A stretch of 64,000 nucleotides of DNA from Novosphingobium acidiphilum DSM 19966 (GTDB lineage: Bacteria; Pseudomonadota; Alphaproteobacteria; Sphingomonadales; Sphingomonadaceae), in NCBI RefSeq assembly GCF_000429005.1, contig NZ_AUBA01000014.1, forward strand, positions 1 through 64,000. The letters run 5' to 3'. The notes beneath the pieces were generated by a model that saw nothing but the letters and a program-made list of their open reading frames with translations, did no database searches and was not told where the DNA came from. Positions 16,776-28,039 of this stretch are shown here, piece after piece (the stretch's first letter is position 1; every line of letters begins with the position of its first letter). The position numbers and the translations under genes were made by a program.

Positions 16776-17617
16776 TCATGCAACAATTTCGACCGCGCGG
16801 GGCCTGCCGGCCAGGTCGTGATGCACCCGCGCGGCAAGCCCGGCCGCCTGCGACAGCGCACCAACGGCGTCCGCCTGGGTCCAGCCGATCTCGATCAGCG
16901 CGATCCCGCCGGGGGCCAGCAGATCGGCCAATTGCGGGATCAGCACGCGGTAATCGTCAAGCCCGTCTGCCCCGGCAAACAACGCGCCATGCGGTTCGTG
17001 CGCCACGACCGAGGCATCAAGCCGCGCGCCGGTTTCGACATAGGGCGGATTGGCAAGAATCAGGTCAAACCGGCCAAGCGTCGCCGCCCAGCCGTGTTGC
17101 GTCCAATCGGCCGCAAGCATCTGTGCGCGTGCGTTCAACCCAAGCCGTGCCGCGTTGGCTTGCGCGATATCGAGCGCCGCGGTGGACCGGTCGATGCCGA
17201 TGCCACGGGCGTCGGCCCAATGTGCCAGCGCCGTCAGCAACAGCGCGCCCGACCCGGTGCCAAGGTCGATGACGCGGGCGGGCGGACGCCTGGCCAGCCG
17301 ATCGATCGCGACCGCGATCAGCGTTTCGGAATCGCCGCGCGGGATCAGCACAGCAGGGCCGACCAGCAGGTCCAGCCCCCAGAATTCCTGATGCCCGGTG
17401 ATGTAGGCCACCGGTTCATGCGCGATTCGCCGTTCAATCAGCGCAGCAAACCCCGGCGGGGGCACATCGCGCATATGGCGCAGCAACAGTTCGCCGCGCG
17501 TTACCCCCACGGCGTGGGCCATCAACACTTCGGCATCGAGCCGCGCGGTGTCGCTGGCGGGCGTCAGCGCCTGCGTGGCGGACACCAGCGCCGCGGCAAT
17601 CGTCGCGCCCATTGCGG

Positions 17618-17621
<4 letters not shown>
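16776..17621 (-). CDS. prmC: Release factor N5-glutamine methyltransferase
   Basis: Methylates the glutamine of the GGQ motif in RF1/RF2. It has 281 residues. The SAM-binding core contains VIDLGTGSGALLL, and the catalytic motif LILANPPYVE carries NPPY. The ATG at 17621 overlaps the prfA stop as ATGA, so the enzyme is translationally coupled to its substrate, the usual arrangement. Confidence 0.96.
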
Positions 17622-18684
<1,063 letters not shown>

Positions 18685-18688
<4 letters not shown>

Positions 18689-19941
18689 GCGGCGCCCGGT
18701 TCAGGCAGGATCGCGCGCAACGCAGCCTGCACCGCATCGTCCCCGCGCAGACGCCAGCGCGACGCACCTTCGACCAGCGACAGCCCGGCGATCACTTTGG
18801 CCGGAATCCTGGTGGCCTTGTCGTACCGTTTGCGGGGGCTGCCCGTGGCGACAATTTCGCCCGACAACCCGGCCCGGCGCAGCGCCGCAAGCGCGCGCAG
18901 CGCCTCGGTCAGCGCGGCATCGTCTTCGACCGCAATCACCACATCGGCTGCCGCTTCGTCGCGCGCGCCGACCAGCATGGCCAGCCGTTCGATCCCGGCA
19001 GCCCAGCCCACCGCAGGCGTGTGTGGTCCACCCAGCGCCTCGATCAGGCCGTCATAGCGCCCGCCGCCCAGCACGGTGCCCTGCGCGCCCAGCCGGTCGG
19101 TCACGAATTCGAACGCGGTGTGGCGATAATAGTCGAGCCCGCGCACCAGCGCGGGTGCGCGCACCCAGTCCACGCCCGCCGCATCGAGTCCGCCTGTCAC
19201 CCGGCCAAAGAAATCCTGCGCCTCGGCCGACAGATAGTCGTCGATGCGCGGCGCCCCGTCGGTGAACGGTTTGTCGCGCGGGTCTTTCGAATCGAGAATG
19301 CGCAAGGGATTGCGTTCCAGCCGGTCTTGCGAATCTTCGCTGAGATCGGCGCGGTGATCGCGGAAATAACCGATCAGTGCGTGGCGCCACGCCTCGCGAC
19401 TGGCGGCATCGCCCAGCGTGTTGAGCTGCAGCGTTACCCCGTCGGCTATGCCCAGTTCGTGCAGCAGATGGTCGGCCAGGCACAGCAATTCGACATCGGT
19501 TTCAGGCTCGGCCGAACCGATCACTTCGGCATCGAGCTGGTGAAACTGGCGATAACGGCCCTTTTGCGGGCGTTCATAGCGAAACAGCGGCCCGTGTGTC
19601 GCCAGCCGCAGCGGCGCATGGTGCTGCCAGCCATTGGTCAGAAAGGCGCGCGCGATCCCGGCGGTGAATTCGGGGCGCAGGGTCAGCGATTCGCCGCCAC
19701 GATCGTCGAAGGAATACATTTCCTTCGACACCACATCGGTGGTTTCACCCAGGCTGCGCGAAAACACCTGGGTCTTTTCAAACACCGGCATTTCGACCCG
19801 GCGAAACCGGTACAGCCGCCGCACGCGTTCGAAGGTTTCGACAACATGGCCGAAACTTTCGGCTTCGGCGCCGAAAATGTCCTGCGTGCCGCGAATGGCC
19901 TGGGGGGTTTCAGGGCGGACGCTGTCTTTGGGGTTGGTCAT
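18685..19941 (-). CDS. hisS: Histidyl-tRNA synthetase
   Basis: A class II synthetase charging tRNA(His), about 418 residues. N-terminal AIRGTQDIFG precedes motif 1; motif 2 lies in the TLRPEFTAGIARAF region; the His-binding signature RGLDYYRHTAFEF and motif 3 GGGRYDGLIEALGG are present. The start at 19941 (MTNPKDSVRPE) is chosen over an ATG nine bases upstream; neither has a strong Shine-Dalgarno. It is the first gene of the overlapping operon with prfA and prmC, divergent from the M61 peptidase. Confidence 0.96.
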
Positions 19942-20146
19942 GCAGGGCATCTAGGCGGCGTGGACAAATTCCGCAACGCCACGGTTGCCCTGTAAATGCC
20001 CCAGACAAGGCGCGCAGACGCAGGTGGAGCGGGCCTCCATCAAGGCGAAGCAACGCCGCTGACGCGGGATGACGCACGATAAAAGGCGGCGACAGCGCCG
20101 CTGGGGTGGTTGCGCGTTTCGCCTCAGCCCGGCATGGATGCGGTCT

Positions 20147-22111
20147 ATGACAAAACCCTTTACGCTGTTGTGTGGCGCAGCGCTGCTCGCCGCCACGTTC
20201 GCCCCCGTTGCCCACGCCCAGGTTCAACCGGGCACCAACACCTTTCCCGCCAATGTGCCGGTGACGCGTGCGGTGCCCGATCCGCAGGATGTGGCCTATC
20301 CGGGCACGATCACGGTCGATATCGACGCCACCGATCTGGCGACAGGCGCCGAACGCATCACCGAAACGGTGCCCGTGGCACCCGGCGCAACGCAGCTGAC
20401 CCTGCTGCTGCCCGAATGGATCCCCGGGCATCACAGCCGTTCGGGCCTGCCCGCCGAACTGGTCGGCATGCATTTCACCGCCGACGGCAAGGATCTGGCC
20501 TGGCACCGCGATCCGGTCGACGTCTATGCCTATATCATCGACCTGCCCGCGGGCACGCACGACGTGGTCGCGCGGATGATCCACACGCCTGCGCTGAAAC
20601 AGGAACCGGGCGACCGCGTGACGGTAACGCGCGAAATCATCAATCTGGAATGGGACCAGATGGTGCTTTATCCGGCAGGGCATTATGTCCGCCAGATCCG
20701 GGTCAAACCCAGCGTAACCTTCCCCGAAGGCTGGACCGCCTATACTGCTCTGGATGGCAAGGCGCAGAGCGCCAACCGCTATGCCTGGGATGTCACCGAT
20801 TACGAAACGCTGGTCGATTCGCCGATCTTTGCCGGCAAATATGCGCATCGCTATCCGGTCGGCGAAAACGTGTTCATCGACGCGGTGGCGGACAAGCCCG
20901 AATATCTGTCGATCAAGCCCGAACACCTCGAAACCTATCGCAATCTGGTCAAAGAGGCCGATATCGCGTTCGGCGCACGCCATTTCGATCACTATGATTT
21001 CCTGCTGGGCCTGACCGACAAGCTGAGCGGCGTGGGGCTTGAGCACCACCGTTCCAACGAAAGCACCTATCTGCCCAAGGCGTGGACCGACTGGGCGGCG
21101 ATGGACTGGGACCACAATGTCGTGCCGCACGAATATTCGCATTCGTGGGATGGCAAATACCGGCGCCCGGCGCGGCTGTGGACGCCCGATTATCGCCAGC
21201 CGATGATCGATGATCTGCTGTGGGTCTATGAAGGACAGACCCAATTCTGGGGCCTGGTGCTGGCAGCGCGTTCGGGCGTGCAGTCCAAGGCGATGGTGCT
21301 GGCCGAACTGGCCGGATACGCGGGTGGCTTTTCGGTGATGGCAGGGCGCGAATGGCGATCGGTGGCCGATACCACCACCGATCCGGTGTTCGCATCGCGC
21401 CGGCCGAAGCCTTTTGCATCGATGTCGCGCGGCGAAGACTATTACACCGAAGGCGCGCTGGTCTGGCTTGAAGCCGATCAGATCATTCGCGACGGCACCG
21501 GCGGAAAAAAGAGCATCGATGATTTTGCCCATGCGTTTTACGGCATGCGCAACGGCGATTGGGGCGTCTTGCCCTATACCCGCGCCGATGTCGTGGCGAC
21601 GCTGCAAGCAGTCTTTGCCTATGACTGGGATACGTTCCTGAAGACACGCATCGAAACCCCGGGGCAGCCGGTGCCGCTGGGCGGGATCGAACGCGGCGGA
21701 TACCATCTGGTGTGGAAAGCCGAACCCAACGTCTATGACCAGGGCCGCATGTCGGAAAACAAGGCGCTGGGCCTGACGTATTCGCTGGGCATTTCGCTCG
21801 ATCGCGAAGGCAAAGTGACCCAGACCTTGTGGGGCAGCCCCGCGTTCAAGGCGGGGATCGTGCCGGGATCGCAGATCATGGCGGTCAATGGCGATGCCTA
21901 TGACGCCGATGGCATCAAGACCGCGATTGCTGCGGCCAAGGGCACCGACAAGGCGATTACGCTGCTGATCCGGCGCGACAGCCATTTCGACACGGTGACC
22001 ATCGCCTATCACGACGGCATGCGCTATCCATGGCTGGAACGCGATGCCGCGGCCAAGGGTCCGGGCGGGCTTGATGCCCTGCTCGCACCGCATCGGCCGA
22101 TGTCGCGCTGA
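20147..22111 (+). CDS. M61-family metallopeptidase with PDZ domain
   Basis: An exported zinc aminopeptidase of about 654 residues. The start at 20147 yields a signal peptide (MTKPFTLLCGAALLAATFA, cleavage near VAHA-Q); an ATG nine bases upstream is equally open. The N-terminal M61 beta domain is followed by the gluzincin motif HEYSHSW with HExxH and a downstream glutamate in LLWVYEGQTQFWG. A C-terminal PDZ-like segment (KAGIVPGSQIMAVNGDAYD) completes the family architecture. M61 enzymes prefer N-terminal Gly/Ala; the physiological substrate is unknown. DUF1345 follows after 20 bases. Confidence 0.93.
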   Translation: MTKPFTLLCGAALLAATFAPVAHAQVQPGTNTFPANVPVTRAVPDPQDVAYPGTITVDIDATDLATGAERITETVPVAPGATQLTLLLPEWIPGHHSRSGLPAELVGMHFTADGKDLAWHRDPVDVYAYIIDLPAGTHDVVARMIHTPALKQEPGDRVTVTREIINLEWDQMVLYPAGHYVRQIRVKPSVTFPEGWTAYTALDGKAQSANRYAWDVTDYETLVDSPIFAGKYAHRYPVGENVFIDAVADKPEYLSIKPEHLETYRNLVKEADIAFGARHFDHYDFLLGLTDKLSGVGLEHHRSNESTYLPKAWTDWAAMDWDHNVVPHEYSHSWDGKYRRPARLWTPDYRQPMIDDLLWVYEGQTQFWGLVLAARSGVQSKAMVLAELAGYAGGFSVMAGREWRSVADTTTDPVFASRRPKPFASMSRGEDYYTEGALVWLEADQIIRDGTGGKKSIDDFAHAFYGMRNGDWGVLPYTRADVVATLQAVFAYDWDTFLKTRIETPGQPVPLGGIERGGYHLVWKAEPNVYDQGRMSENKALGLTYSLGISLDREGKVTQTLWGSPAFKAGIVPGSQIMAVNGDAYDADGIKTAIAAAKGTDKAITLLIRRDSHFDTVTIAYHDGMRYPWLERDAAAKGPGGLDALLAPHRPMSR

Positions 22112-22131
22112 CAACGAGGGAGACGGCGCAC

Positions 22132-22818
22132 GTGACCGAAACGACCGGACGTGCGCCGATCACCCAGATCGGGGGCTGGCTGGCCCCGCCGCGCTTTCTC
22201 GTGTTCATCGCGTTGTTCGCACTGGGCACCTGGGGCTGGCACCGGGCGGGGCACACGCTGGCCGATTCGCTCGATCTGGGGTTTGACGGCGCGGGCCTGG
22301 TGTTTCTGGCCAGCCTGGTACCGGTGGTCCTGACCCGCTGCGACAGCGGCGCGATGCGCCGACAGGCCGCGCGCAACGATGCCAACCGGGTGGTGGTGCT
22401 GGGGATTACGTCGCTGCTGACCGTGGTGATCATGGCCGCGATCGCGGGCGAATTGCCGCATGTCGGGCATGGTGGCGGGCATGGCGCACTGGTCAAGCTG
22501 ATCGGCACGCTGATCCTGACCTGGCTGTTTGCCAACGTGGTCTATGCGCTGCACTATGCGCATCTGTATTACAGCCCCGGCGACGTGCCCGGCGAAGACA
22601 TGCGCGGGATCGACATTCCCGGTGGCGAAGATCCGGATTATCTCGATTTCGTCTATTTCGCCTTTACCCTGGGCATGACCTTCCAGACCGCCGACATCAA
22701 TATCACCGGCCGGCCAATCCGCCGGATCGCGGTGCTGCACGGATTTGCCGCGTTCATTTTCAACATCGGGGTCATCGCCTTTACCATCAACGCCATCGGT
22801 GGCGCGGGCGGCGGTTGA
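22132..22818 (+). CDS. DUF1345 membrane protein
   Basis: 228 residues with about five hydrophobic segments. A GTG start lies behind GAGGGAGA. The family motif region YALHYAHLYYSP followed by PDYLDFVYFAFTLGMTFQTADI is typical of DUF1345. The function of this family is not established. It is likely co-transcribed with the M61 peptidase. Confidence 0.9.
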   Translation: MTETTGRAPITQIGGWLAPPRFLVFIALFALGTWGWHRAGHTLADSLDLGFDGAGLVFLASLVPVVLTRCDSGAMRRQAARNDANRVVVLGITSLLTVVIMAAIAGELPHVGHGGGHGALVKLIGTLILTWLFANVVYALHYAHLYYSPGDVPGEDMRGIDIPGGEDPDYLDFVYFAFTLGMTFQTADINITGRPIRRIAVLHGFAAFIFNIGVIAFTINAIGGAGGG

Positions 22819-22905
22819 AGTTTGTTGCGGCGCACAACGGGGCAGGCTAGAGGCGGGCGCACCAGACAAATCGACCCTGCGGGGTCCATGCATTAAGGGC
22901 TCAGC

Positions 22906-23439
22906 ATGCGCATCGACATGATTCCCACCGGCGAAAATCCGCCGGAAAGCCTGAACGTCGTGATCGAGGTGCCGGTTGGCGGCGAACCGGTAAAGTATGA
23001 ATTCGACAAGGCCTCGGGCGCGCTGTTCGTCGACCGCATCCTGCACACACCGATGCGCTATCCCGCCAATTACGGCTTTATCCCGCACACCCTGTCGCCC
23101 GATGGCGATCCGCTGGATGCGCTGGTGATCGCACGATCGCCATTCGTTCCCGGATCAGTGGTGCGCGCACGCCCGATCGCGGTGCTGAACCTGGAAGACG
23201 AACACGGCGGCGATGAAAAGCTGATCTGCGTGCCCGACGACAAGACCTTTCCCTATTACACCGACGTCGTGGAAAAATCCGACCTGCCCGAAATCGTGCT
23301 TGCGCAGATCGAGCATTTCTTCACCCATTACAAGGACCTGGAAAAGGAAAAGTGGGTGCGTGTCGGCACCTGGGGCGGCGCCGAAGATGCCAAGCGCATC
23401 ACGATCGAAGCCATCGAGCGCTACAACGCGAACAAGTGA
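22906..23439 (+). CDS. ppa: Inorganic pyrophosphatase
   Basis: A soluble family I enzyme hydrolysing pyrophosphate, 177 residues. The signature DGDPLDALV with its metal-binding aspartates is present, along with YPANYGFIPHTL and the lysine/tyrosine residues expected in VKYEFDK. It is monocistronic with a strong terminator immediately downstream. Confidence 0.97.
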   Translation: MRIDMIPTGENPPESLNVVIEVPVGGEPVKYEFDKASGALFVDRILHTPMRYPANYGFIPHTLSPDGDPLDALVIARSPFVPGSVVRARPIAVLNLEDEHGGDEKLICVPDDKTFPYYTDVVEKSDLPEIVLAQIEHFFTHYKDLEKEKWVRVGTWGGAEDAKRITIEAIERYNANK

Positions 23440-23460
23440 TCCAGACCAGGCGCGAACCCG

Positions 23461-23491
23461 ATCCCCCCCGCAACCCGGGGGGGATTTTTTT
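23461..23491 (+). terminator. Rho-independent terminator of ppa
   Basis: Arms CCCCCCC (23463-23469) and GGGGGGG (23477-23483) around a seven-base loop, followed by a T-rich run to 23491. It is 20 bases after the ppa stop. Confidence 0.92.
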
Positions 23492-23496
23492 GCGCC

Positions 23497-24843
23497 TCAG
23501 TCCCCCGCCACGGTCATGCCATCGACGCGCAGCGTCGGCACATCGATGCCATGGATGCGCGCCAGATCGTCGGCCGGGATCAATGCCGCAAACATGTCGA
23601 TCAGATTGCCCGCCACGGTGAATTCGGCCACCGCTTCGCCGATCACCCCGCCGGTAATGCGGTATCCGCTGGCACCCCGGCTGTAATCGCCGGTCACGCC
23701 GTTGACACCGCTGCCGATCAGTTCGGTCACATAGACGCCATCGGCAATGTCGGCGATCAGCGCTGCCGGGCTGAGGGTGCCGGGCAACAGTGCGACATTG
23801 CCGGTGGTCACATGCGGCGCACCAGACCCGCCCCGCGCGGCATGACCAGTGGGTGCGCGGCCCAGCTGCCGCGCTGCGGCGCTGTCCATCAGCCATCCGG
23901 TCAGGCGTCCGGCATCGACCAGGGCACCGCTGGCGCAGGCCAGGCCCTCGCCATCGAAGGGGTGCGATCGCAATCCGCGCAGGATATGCGGATCATCGAC
24001 AATCGTCACCGCGCTGTCGAACAGTTGCGCCCCGTCGCGATCCAGCAGAAAACTGGCCCGGCGCGCAATGCTGGCGCCATTAATCGCCCCGATCAGATGC
24101 CCGACCAAAGACGCACCGACCCGCGGATCGAACACCACCGGCATCGGGCCGCTGCGCATCCGTGCGGGATTCAGCCGGCGGGTTGCGCGTTCGCCCGCCT
24201 CGCGCCCGATCACGCAGGCGTCGGGCAAGTCTGTCGCATGGCGCGTGCTGCGATAGGCATAATCGCGCTGCATCGCGCTGCCTTCGCCCGCCAGCACGCT
24301 GGCCGAGATGCCGTGGCTGCTGGCCGAATAGGCCCCGGCAAAGCCATGGCTGGTGGCCAGCGCAAACACCGAGCGGCCGCTGCTGGCGCTGCCGCCATTG
24401 CTGTTGGTCACCCCCGGCACGGCCAGCGCGGCTGCCTCGACCGCCTCGGCCATGCGGCGCAGCGCCTGCGGCTCGGTTTCGCCACCATCGTCAAGATCAA
24501 GGTCGGCAGGCGCGACATGCATCAACAGCGCCGCGTCGGCCAGCCCGGCAAAGGCATCGGGCGGGGCCAGCCGCGCCATCGCCACCGCGCGCTGCGCCAG
24601 TTCGTCAAGCGCCGCATCGCCCAGATCGCTCGATCCGATCGAAGCCGATGCTCCGCCTGTGAACACGCGCAGGCCAATATGTTCGGATTCGGACCGTTCG
24701 ACATCCTCTAGCAACCCCAGTCGCACCGACACGCTTTGCGAGGAACTGGCCACATAGACCGTATCGCCGGCGTCGGCACCGGCCGCCTTGGCGCGGCGCA
24801 GCAGTGCCTCGCACCGTTCGCGGGCTTCGTTGGGGGAAAGCAT
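23497..24843 (-). CDS. pmbA: TldD/PmbA-family protein, PmbA type
   Basis: About 448 residues from the ATG at 24843 (MLSPNEARERCEALL). PmbA (TldE) is the partner subunit of the TldD protease that cleaves unstructured peptides such as microcin/CcdA. Family features include YSRGASGYRITGGVIGEAVAEFTVAGN near the C-terminus and the absence of a HExxH zinc site, which belongs to TldD. No tldD gene is adjacent. The gene is convergent with ppa. Confidence 0.92.
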   Translation of the reverse strand: MLSPNEARERCEALLRRAKAAGADAGDTVYVASSSQSVSVRLGLLEDVERSESEHIGLRVFTGGASASIGSSDLGDAALDELAQRAVAMARLAPPDAFAGLADAALLMHVAPADLDLDDGGETEPQALRRMAEAVEAAALAVPGVTNSNGGSASSGRSVFALATSHGFAGAYSASSHGISASVLAGEGSAMQRDYAYRSTRHATDLPDACVIGREAGERATRRLNPARMRSGPMPVVFDPRVGASLVGHLIGAINGASIARRASFLLDRDGAQLFDSAVTIVDDPHILRGLRSHPFDGEGLACASGALVDAGRLTGWLMDSAAARQLGRAPTGHAARGGSGAPHVTTGNVALLPGTLSPAALIADIADGVYVTELIGSGVNGVTGDYSRGASGYRITGGVIGEAVAEFTVAGNLIDMFAALIPADDLARIHGIDVPTLRVDGMTVAGD

Positions 24844-24960
24844 CGGCGGTCGTGATCCGTTCAATCTGGAGGAGAGCCGCGCTTAGCCCTGCCCCGCGCG
24901 ATCATCAATGGTCAGCGTTTGTTGCGAAAGCCGCCTTCAGGCCGCTTTCCAGGCAAACGC

Positions 24961-25362
24961 TCAAAGATGCCCGAACGCCTTGAACAGGCCGGTCACGGCG
25001 AACGGCAGACCCACGGCAAACAGCCACACCGCCGTCTGATCGCGGCGATACAGCGGCCGCAGCGCGGGATCGGCGGCGGCCGCATCGTCCAGCCCTTCCC
25101 AATGGCGTTCGTAATGGCGAAACAGCGGGATGATCCCCGCCACCAGCACCACCAGCGCAAACATCGGCAGGGTGGAGGCATTGCCTTGCGACATCACGTG
25201 CATCGTCACCAGTATCTGCAACGCGGTATAGACCAGCAGGGCATAGGCGACAGTGTCGCTCATCTTCTTGCGCCAATCGCGCGCGCGTGCGGTGGGGCCG
25301 CTCCAGGCGGTTGTCGGCGCGGGTGCGGTGCCGTTGTGCGAACCGGTCGTGGCTTTGGCCAT
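24961..25362 (-). CDS. Small membrane protein of unknown function
   Basis: 133 residues. The ATG at 25362 is preceded by AAGGA at suitable spacing. After a polar Ala/Thr-rich N-terminus there are three hydrophobic segments, near 37-55, 65-82 and 108-128, with RHYERHWEGLDD between the last two. It probably sits in the inner membrane. I do not recognise the family. It is divergent from lptB. Confidence 0.72.
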   Translation of the reverse strand: MAKATTGSHNGTAPAPTTAWSGPTARARDWRKKMSDTVAYALLVYTALQILVTMHVMSQGNASTLPMFALVVLVAGIIPLFRHYERHWEGLDDAAAADPALRPLYRRDQTAVWLFAVGLPFAVTGLFKAFGHL

Positions 25363-25569
25363 CACTGGGGTCCTTCTCTCCGATCGGCATACTAGATCAT
25401 GCGCGCTGCCGGCTGGCAAGCGCGATCGTTTGCCACACTGCGCGCGCCGCGACAGGCAGGGCATAAATCGTGCCAGATTGGATCGCACAGGCTTTGCCGT
25501 TAAGAATTCAGCCGCTATGGCACACAGGATCGGTCCGTTCCGGCCGCCCCCAACACGGTTACGCCCATC

Positions 25570-26361
25570 ATGACAGCGCTTGCTGAAACTGCCCCCCTCT
25601 CCCCCGGCAAGGCTGGCGATTTTCCCTCGGTCGCCGAAGCCGGCGGGTTGGAAGTGGTGTCGATTGCCAAGTCTTATGACAAGCGCGCGGTGCTGAGCGA
25701 CATTTCGCTGTCGGTGGCCAAAGGCGAAGTGCTGGGCCTGCTTGGCCCGAATGGCGCGGGCAAGACCACCTGTTTTTATTCGATCATGGGCCTGGTAAAA
25801 CCGGATTCGGGCCGCATCCTGCTCGATGGGGTCGATATCACGCGGTTGCCGATGTATCGCCGGGCGATCCTGGGGCTGGGCTATCTGCCGCAGGAAACAT
25901 CGATCTTTCGCGGCCTGACGGTGGAACAGAACATCGCCACCGTGCTCGAACTGATCGAGCCCGATCGCGATACGCGCGCGGCCGAATTGGAGCGCCTGCT
26001 CGAAGAATTCGGGCTGACCCGGCTGCGCAACAGCGCCGCGATGGCGTTGTCGGGCGGTGAACGCCGCCGCTGCGAAATCGCCCGCGCGCTGGCGGCGCGG
26101 CCCTCGATCATCCTGCTTGACGAACCGTTCGCCGGAATCGACCCCTTGTCGATCAGCGATATCCGCCATCTGGTGACCGATCTGAAACGGCGCGGCATCG
26201 GTGTGCTGATCACCGATCACAACGTGCGCGAAACGCTCGACATCGTCGATCGCGCCTGCATCATCTATGGCGGCCAGGTGCTGTTTGCCGGCAGCCCCGA
26301 GGCGCTGGTTGCCGATCCCAATGTGCGCCGCCTCTATCTGGGCGAGGGCTTTACGCTCTGA
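25570..26361 (+). CDS. lptB: LPS export ABC transporter ATPase
   Basis: The cytoplasmic ATPase powering LptFG extraction of lipopolysaccharide. It has 263 residues with Walker A GPNGAGKTT, signature LSGGERRR, Walker B IILLDEPFAGID and the switch histidine in LITDHNVRET. A longer N-terminal extension (about 28 residues) precedes the domain. It is followed after 24 bases by rpoN, a conserved proteobacterial order. A TTGCCG-N16-TATGGC pair at 25494-25521 is a possible promoter. Confidence 0.96.
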   Translation: MTALAETAPLSPGKAGDFPSVAEAGGLEVVSIAKSYDKRAVLSDISLSVAKGEVLGLLGPNGAGKTTCFYSIMGLVKPDSGRILLDGVDITRLPMYRRAILGLGYLPQETSIFRGLTVEQNIATVLELIEPDRDTRAAELERLLEEFGLTRLRNSAAMALSGGERRRCEIARALAARPSIILLDEPFAGIDPLSISDIRHLVTDLKRRGIGVLITDHNVRETLDIVDRACIIYGGQVLFAGSPEALVADPNVRRLYLGEGFTL

Positions 26362-26385
26362 TGCCGGTCCGGGGGGACTGAGTCT

Positions 26386-27924
26386 ATGGCGATCGGACCA
26401 AGGCTGGATCTGCGTCAGAGCCAGTCGCTGGTGATGACGCCGCAATTGCAGCAGGCGATCAAGCTGCTGACGCTGTCCAACCTCGAAGTCGAAATGTTCA
26501 TTGGCGAGGCGCTTGATGCCAACCCGCTGCTCGACATTGCCGAGGCGGGGGAAAGCATCGCGCTGCCCGCCGATCCGGCCGACCCCGATTTGCGCCGCAC
26601 CCATCTGGAATCCTCTCCGGTCGATCAGCTGGTCGGTGAAGGGCGCGCCGCCGAAGACCGTCCGCTCGACATCGATCCCGCAACGCTCGACCGCGATCGC
26701 GATACCGGTGATGGCGAACGGATGCAGACTGCCGATTCGGGCGACTGGAGCGCAGGCGGCAGCGGCACCGACTTTGGCGGGGCCGACGGTGAAGCGCCGG
26801 GAATCGATTCGCATGGCGCGGCTGCGGCCAGCCTGGCCGACCATCTGCACGCCCAGATCGGCGCGGCAACGCGCGATCCGCAGCTGTTGTTCGTGGCGCG
26901 CTGGCTGATCGATCAGATCGACGAGGCCGGATACCTGACGCAGCCGCTGCGCGAGGCGGCAGCGATGCTTGGCGTGCCGATCGCGCTGGCCGAAGCGGGG
27001 CTGGCGCTGGTCCACACGCTTGATCCGACGGGGGTCGGCGCGCGCAGCCTGGGCGAATGCCTGGCGTTGCAGGCCCGCGAAGCTGACCGATACGACCCGT
27101 GCATGGCACGCCTGCTTGACAATCTGGACCTGCTGGCGCGTGGCGAACTGGCCCGGCTGCGGCGGATGTGCGGCGTGGACGACGAAGATTTTTCCGACAT
27201 GCTGGCCGAATTGCGCGGCTATGATCCCAAACCGGGCCTGCGGTTCGGCAGCACCTCGGCCGCGGCCGTGGTGCCCGATATCCTGGTGCGAGCGGCGATC
27301 GACCGCGATGGCAACCCGGGCTGGGACATCGCGATCAACCAGGCGACTTTGCCGCGCCTGATCATCAACCGCACCTATTACCTGGAAATGCGCGGGGCCG
27401 CGGTCAGCAAGGATGCGCGCGCCTGGCTGGGCGAGCGGCTGGCCGATGCCAACTGGCTGTTGAAGGCCCTGGACCAGCGGCAGAAGACGATCCTGAAAGT
27501 GGCCGCCGAAGTGGTGCGCCAGCAGGACGGATTTTTCCGGCACGGCGTATCGCATTTGCGTCCGTTGACGCTGCGCACGGTGGCAGAGGCGGTGTCGCTG
27601 CACGAATCGACCATCAGCCGCGTAACCTCGAACAAGTACCTGCATTGCGCGCGCGGCACGTTCGAGCTGAAATATTTCTTTACCTCGGGCGTCGCCTCGT
27701 CCGATGGCGAAGGCGCGGTTTCGGCAGAGGCGGTCAAGGCCGCGATCCGCCAGTTGATCGATGCCGAAGACGCCAAGGCAATCCTGTCGGACGATACGCT
27801 GGTCGATCTGTTGAAGGCGCGCGGGTTTGATCTGGCGCGGCGCACCGTGGCCAAGTATCGCGAGGCGATCGGCCTGGGCAGTTCGGTGCAGCGGCGCCGC
27901 CAAAAGACATTGGCGCGCGCGTGA
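26386..27924 (+). CDS. rpoN: RNA polymerase sigma-54 factor
   Basis: Sigma factor for -24/-12 promoters that require enhancer-binding ATPases. It has 512 residues: region I is Gln-rich (LRQSQSLVMTPQLQQAIKLL), an acidic linker follows, then the core-binding domain and the C-terminal RpoN box ARRTVAKYRE. Two consensus sigma-54 sites occur in the flagellar cluster of this window. The usual downstream neighbours hpf and ptsN are absent; a TPR gene follows after 115 bases. Confidence 0.98.
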   Translation: MAIGPRLDLRQSQSLVMTPQLQQAIKLLTLSNLEVEMFIGEALDANPLLDIAEAGESIALPADPADPDLRRTHLESSPVDQLVGEGRAAEDRPLDIDPATLDRDRDTGDGERMQTADSGDWSAGGSGTDFGGADGEAPGIDSHGAAAASLADHLHAQIGAATRDPQLLFVARWLIDQIDEAGYLTQPLREAAAMLGVPIALAEAGLALVHTLDPTGVGARSLGECLALQAREADRYDPCMARLLDNLDLLARGELARLRRMCGVDDEDFSDMLAELRGYDPKPGLRFGSTSAAAVVPDILVRAAIDRDGNPGWDIAINQATLPRLIINRTYYLEMRGAAVSKDARAWLGERLADANWLLKALDQRQKTILKVAAEVVRQQDGFFRHGVSHLRPLTLRTVAEAVSLHESTISRVTSNKYLHCARGTFELKYFFTSGVASSDGEGAVSAEAVKAAIRQLIDAEDAKAILSDDTLVDLLKARGFDLARRTVAKYREAIGLGSSVQRRRQKTLARA

Positions 27925-28039
27925 TAATGGCGCAAAGGCCATGGCATGACACCGGGCCTGCCCGGCACATCGGGGCAACAGAGGATCGGGGCGGCGTGCA
28001 GCGGGCACAAACGGCGGCAGAACGACCAGGAATCGGACG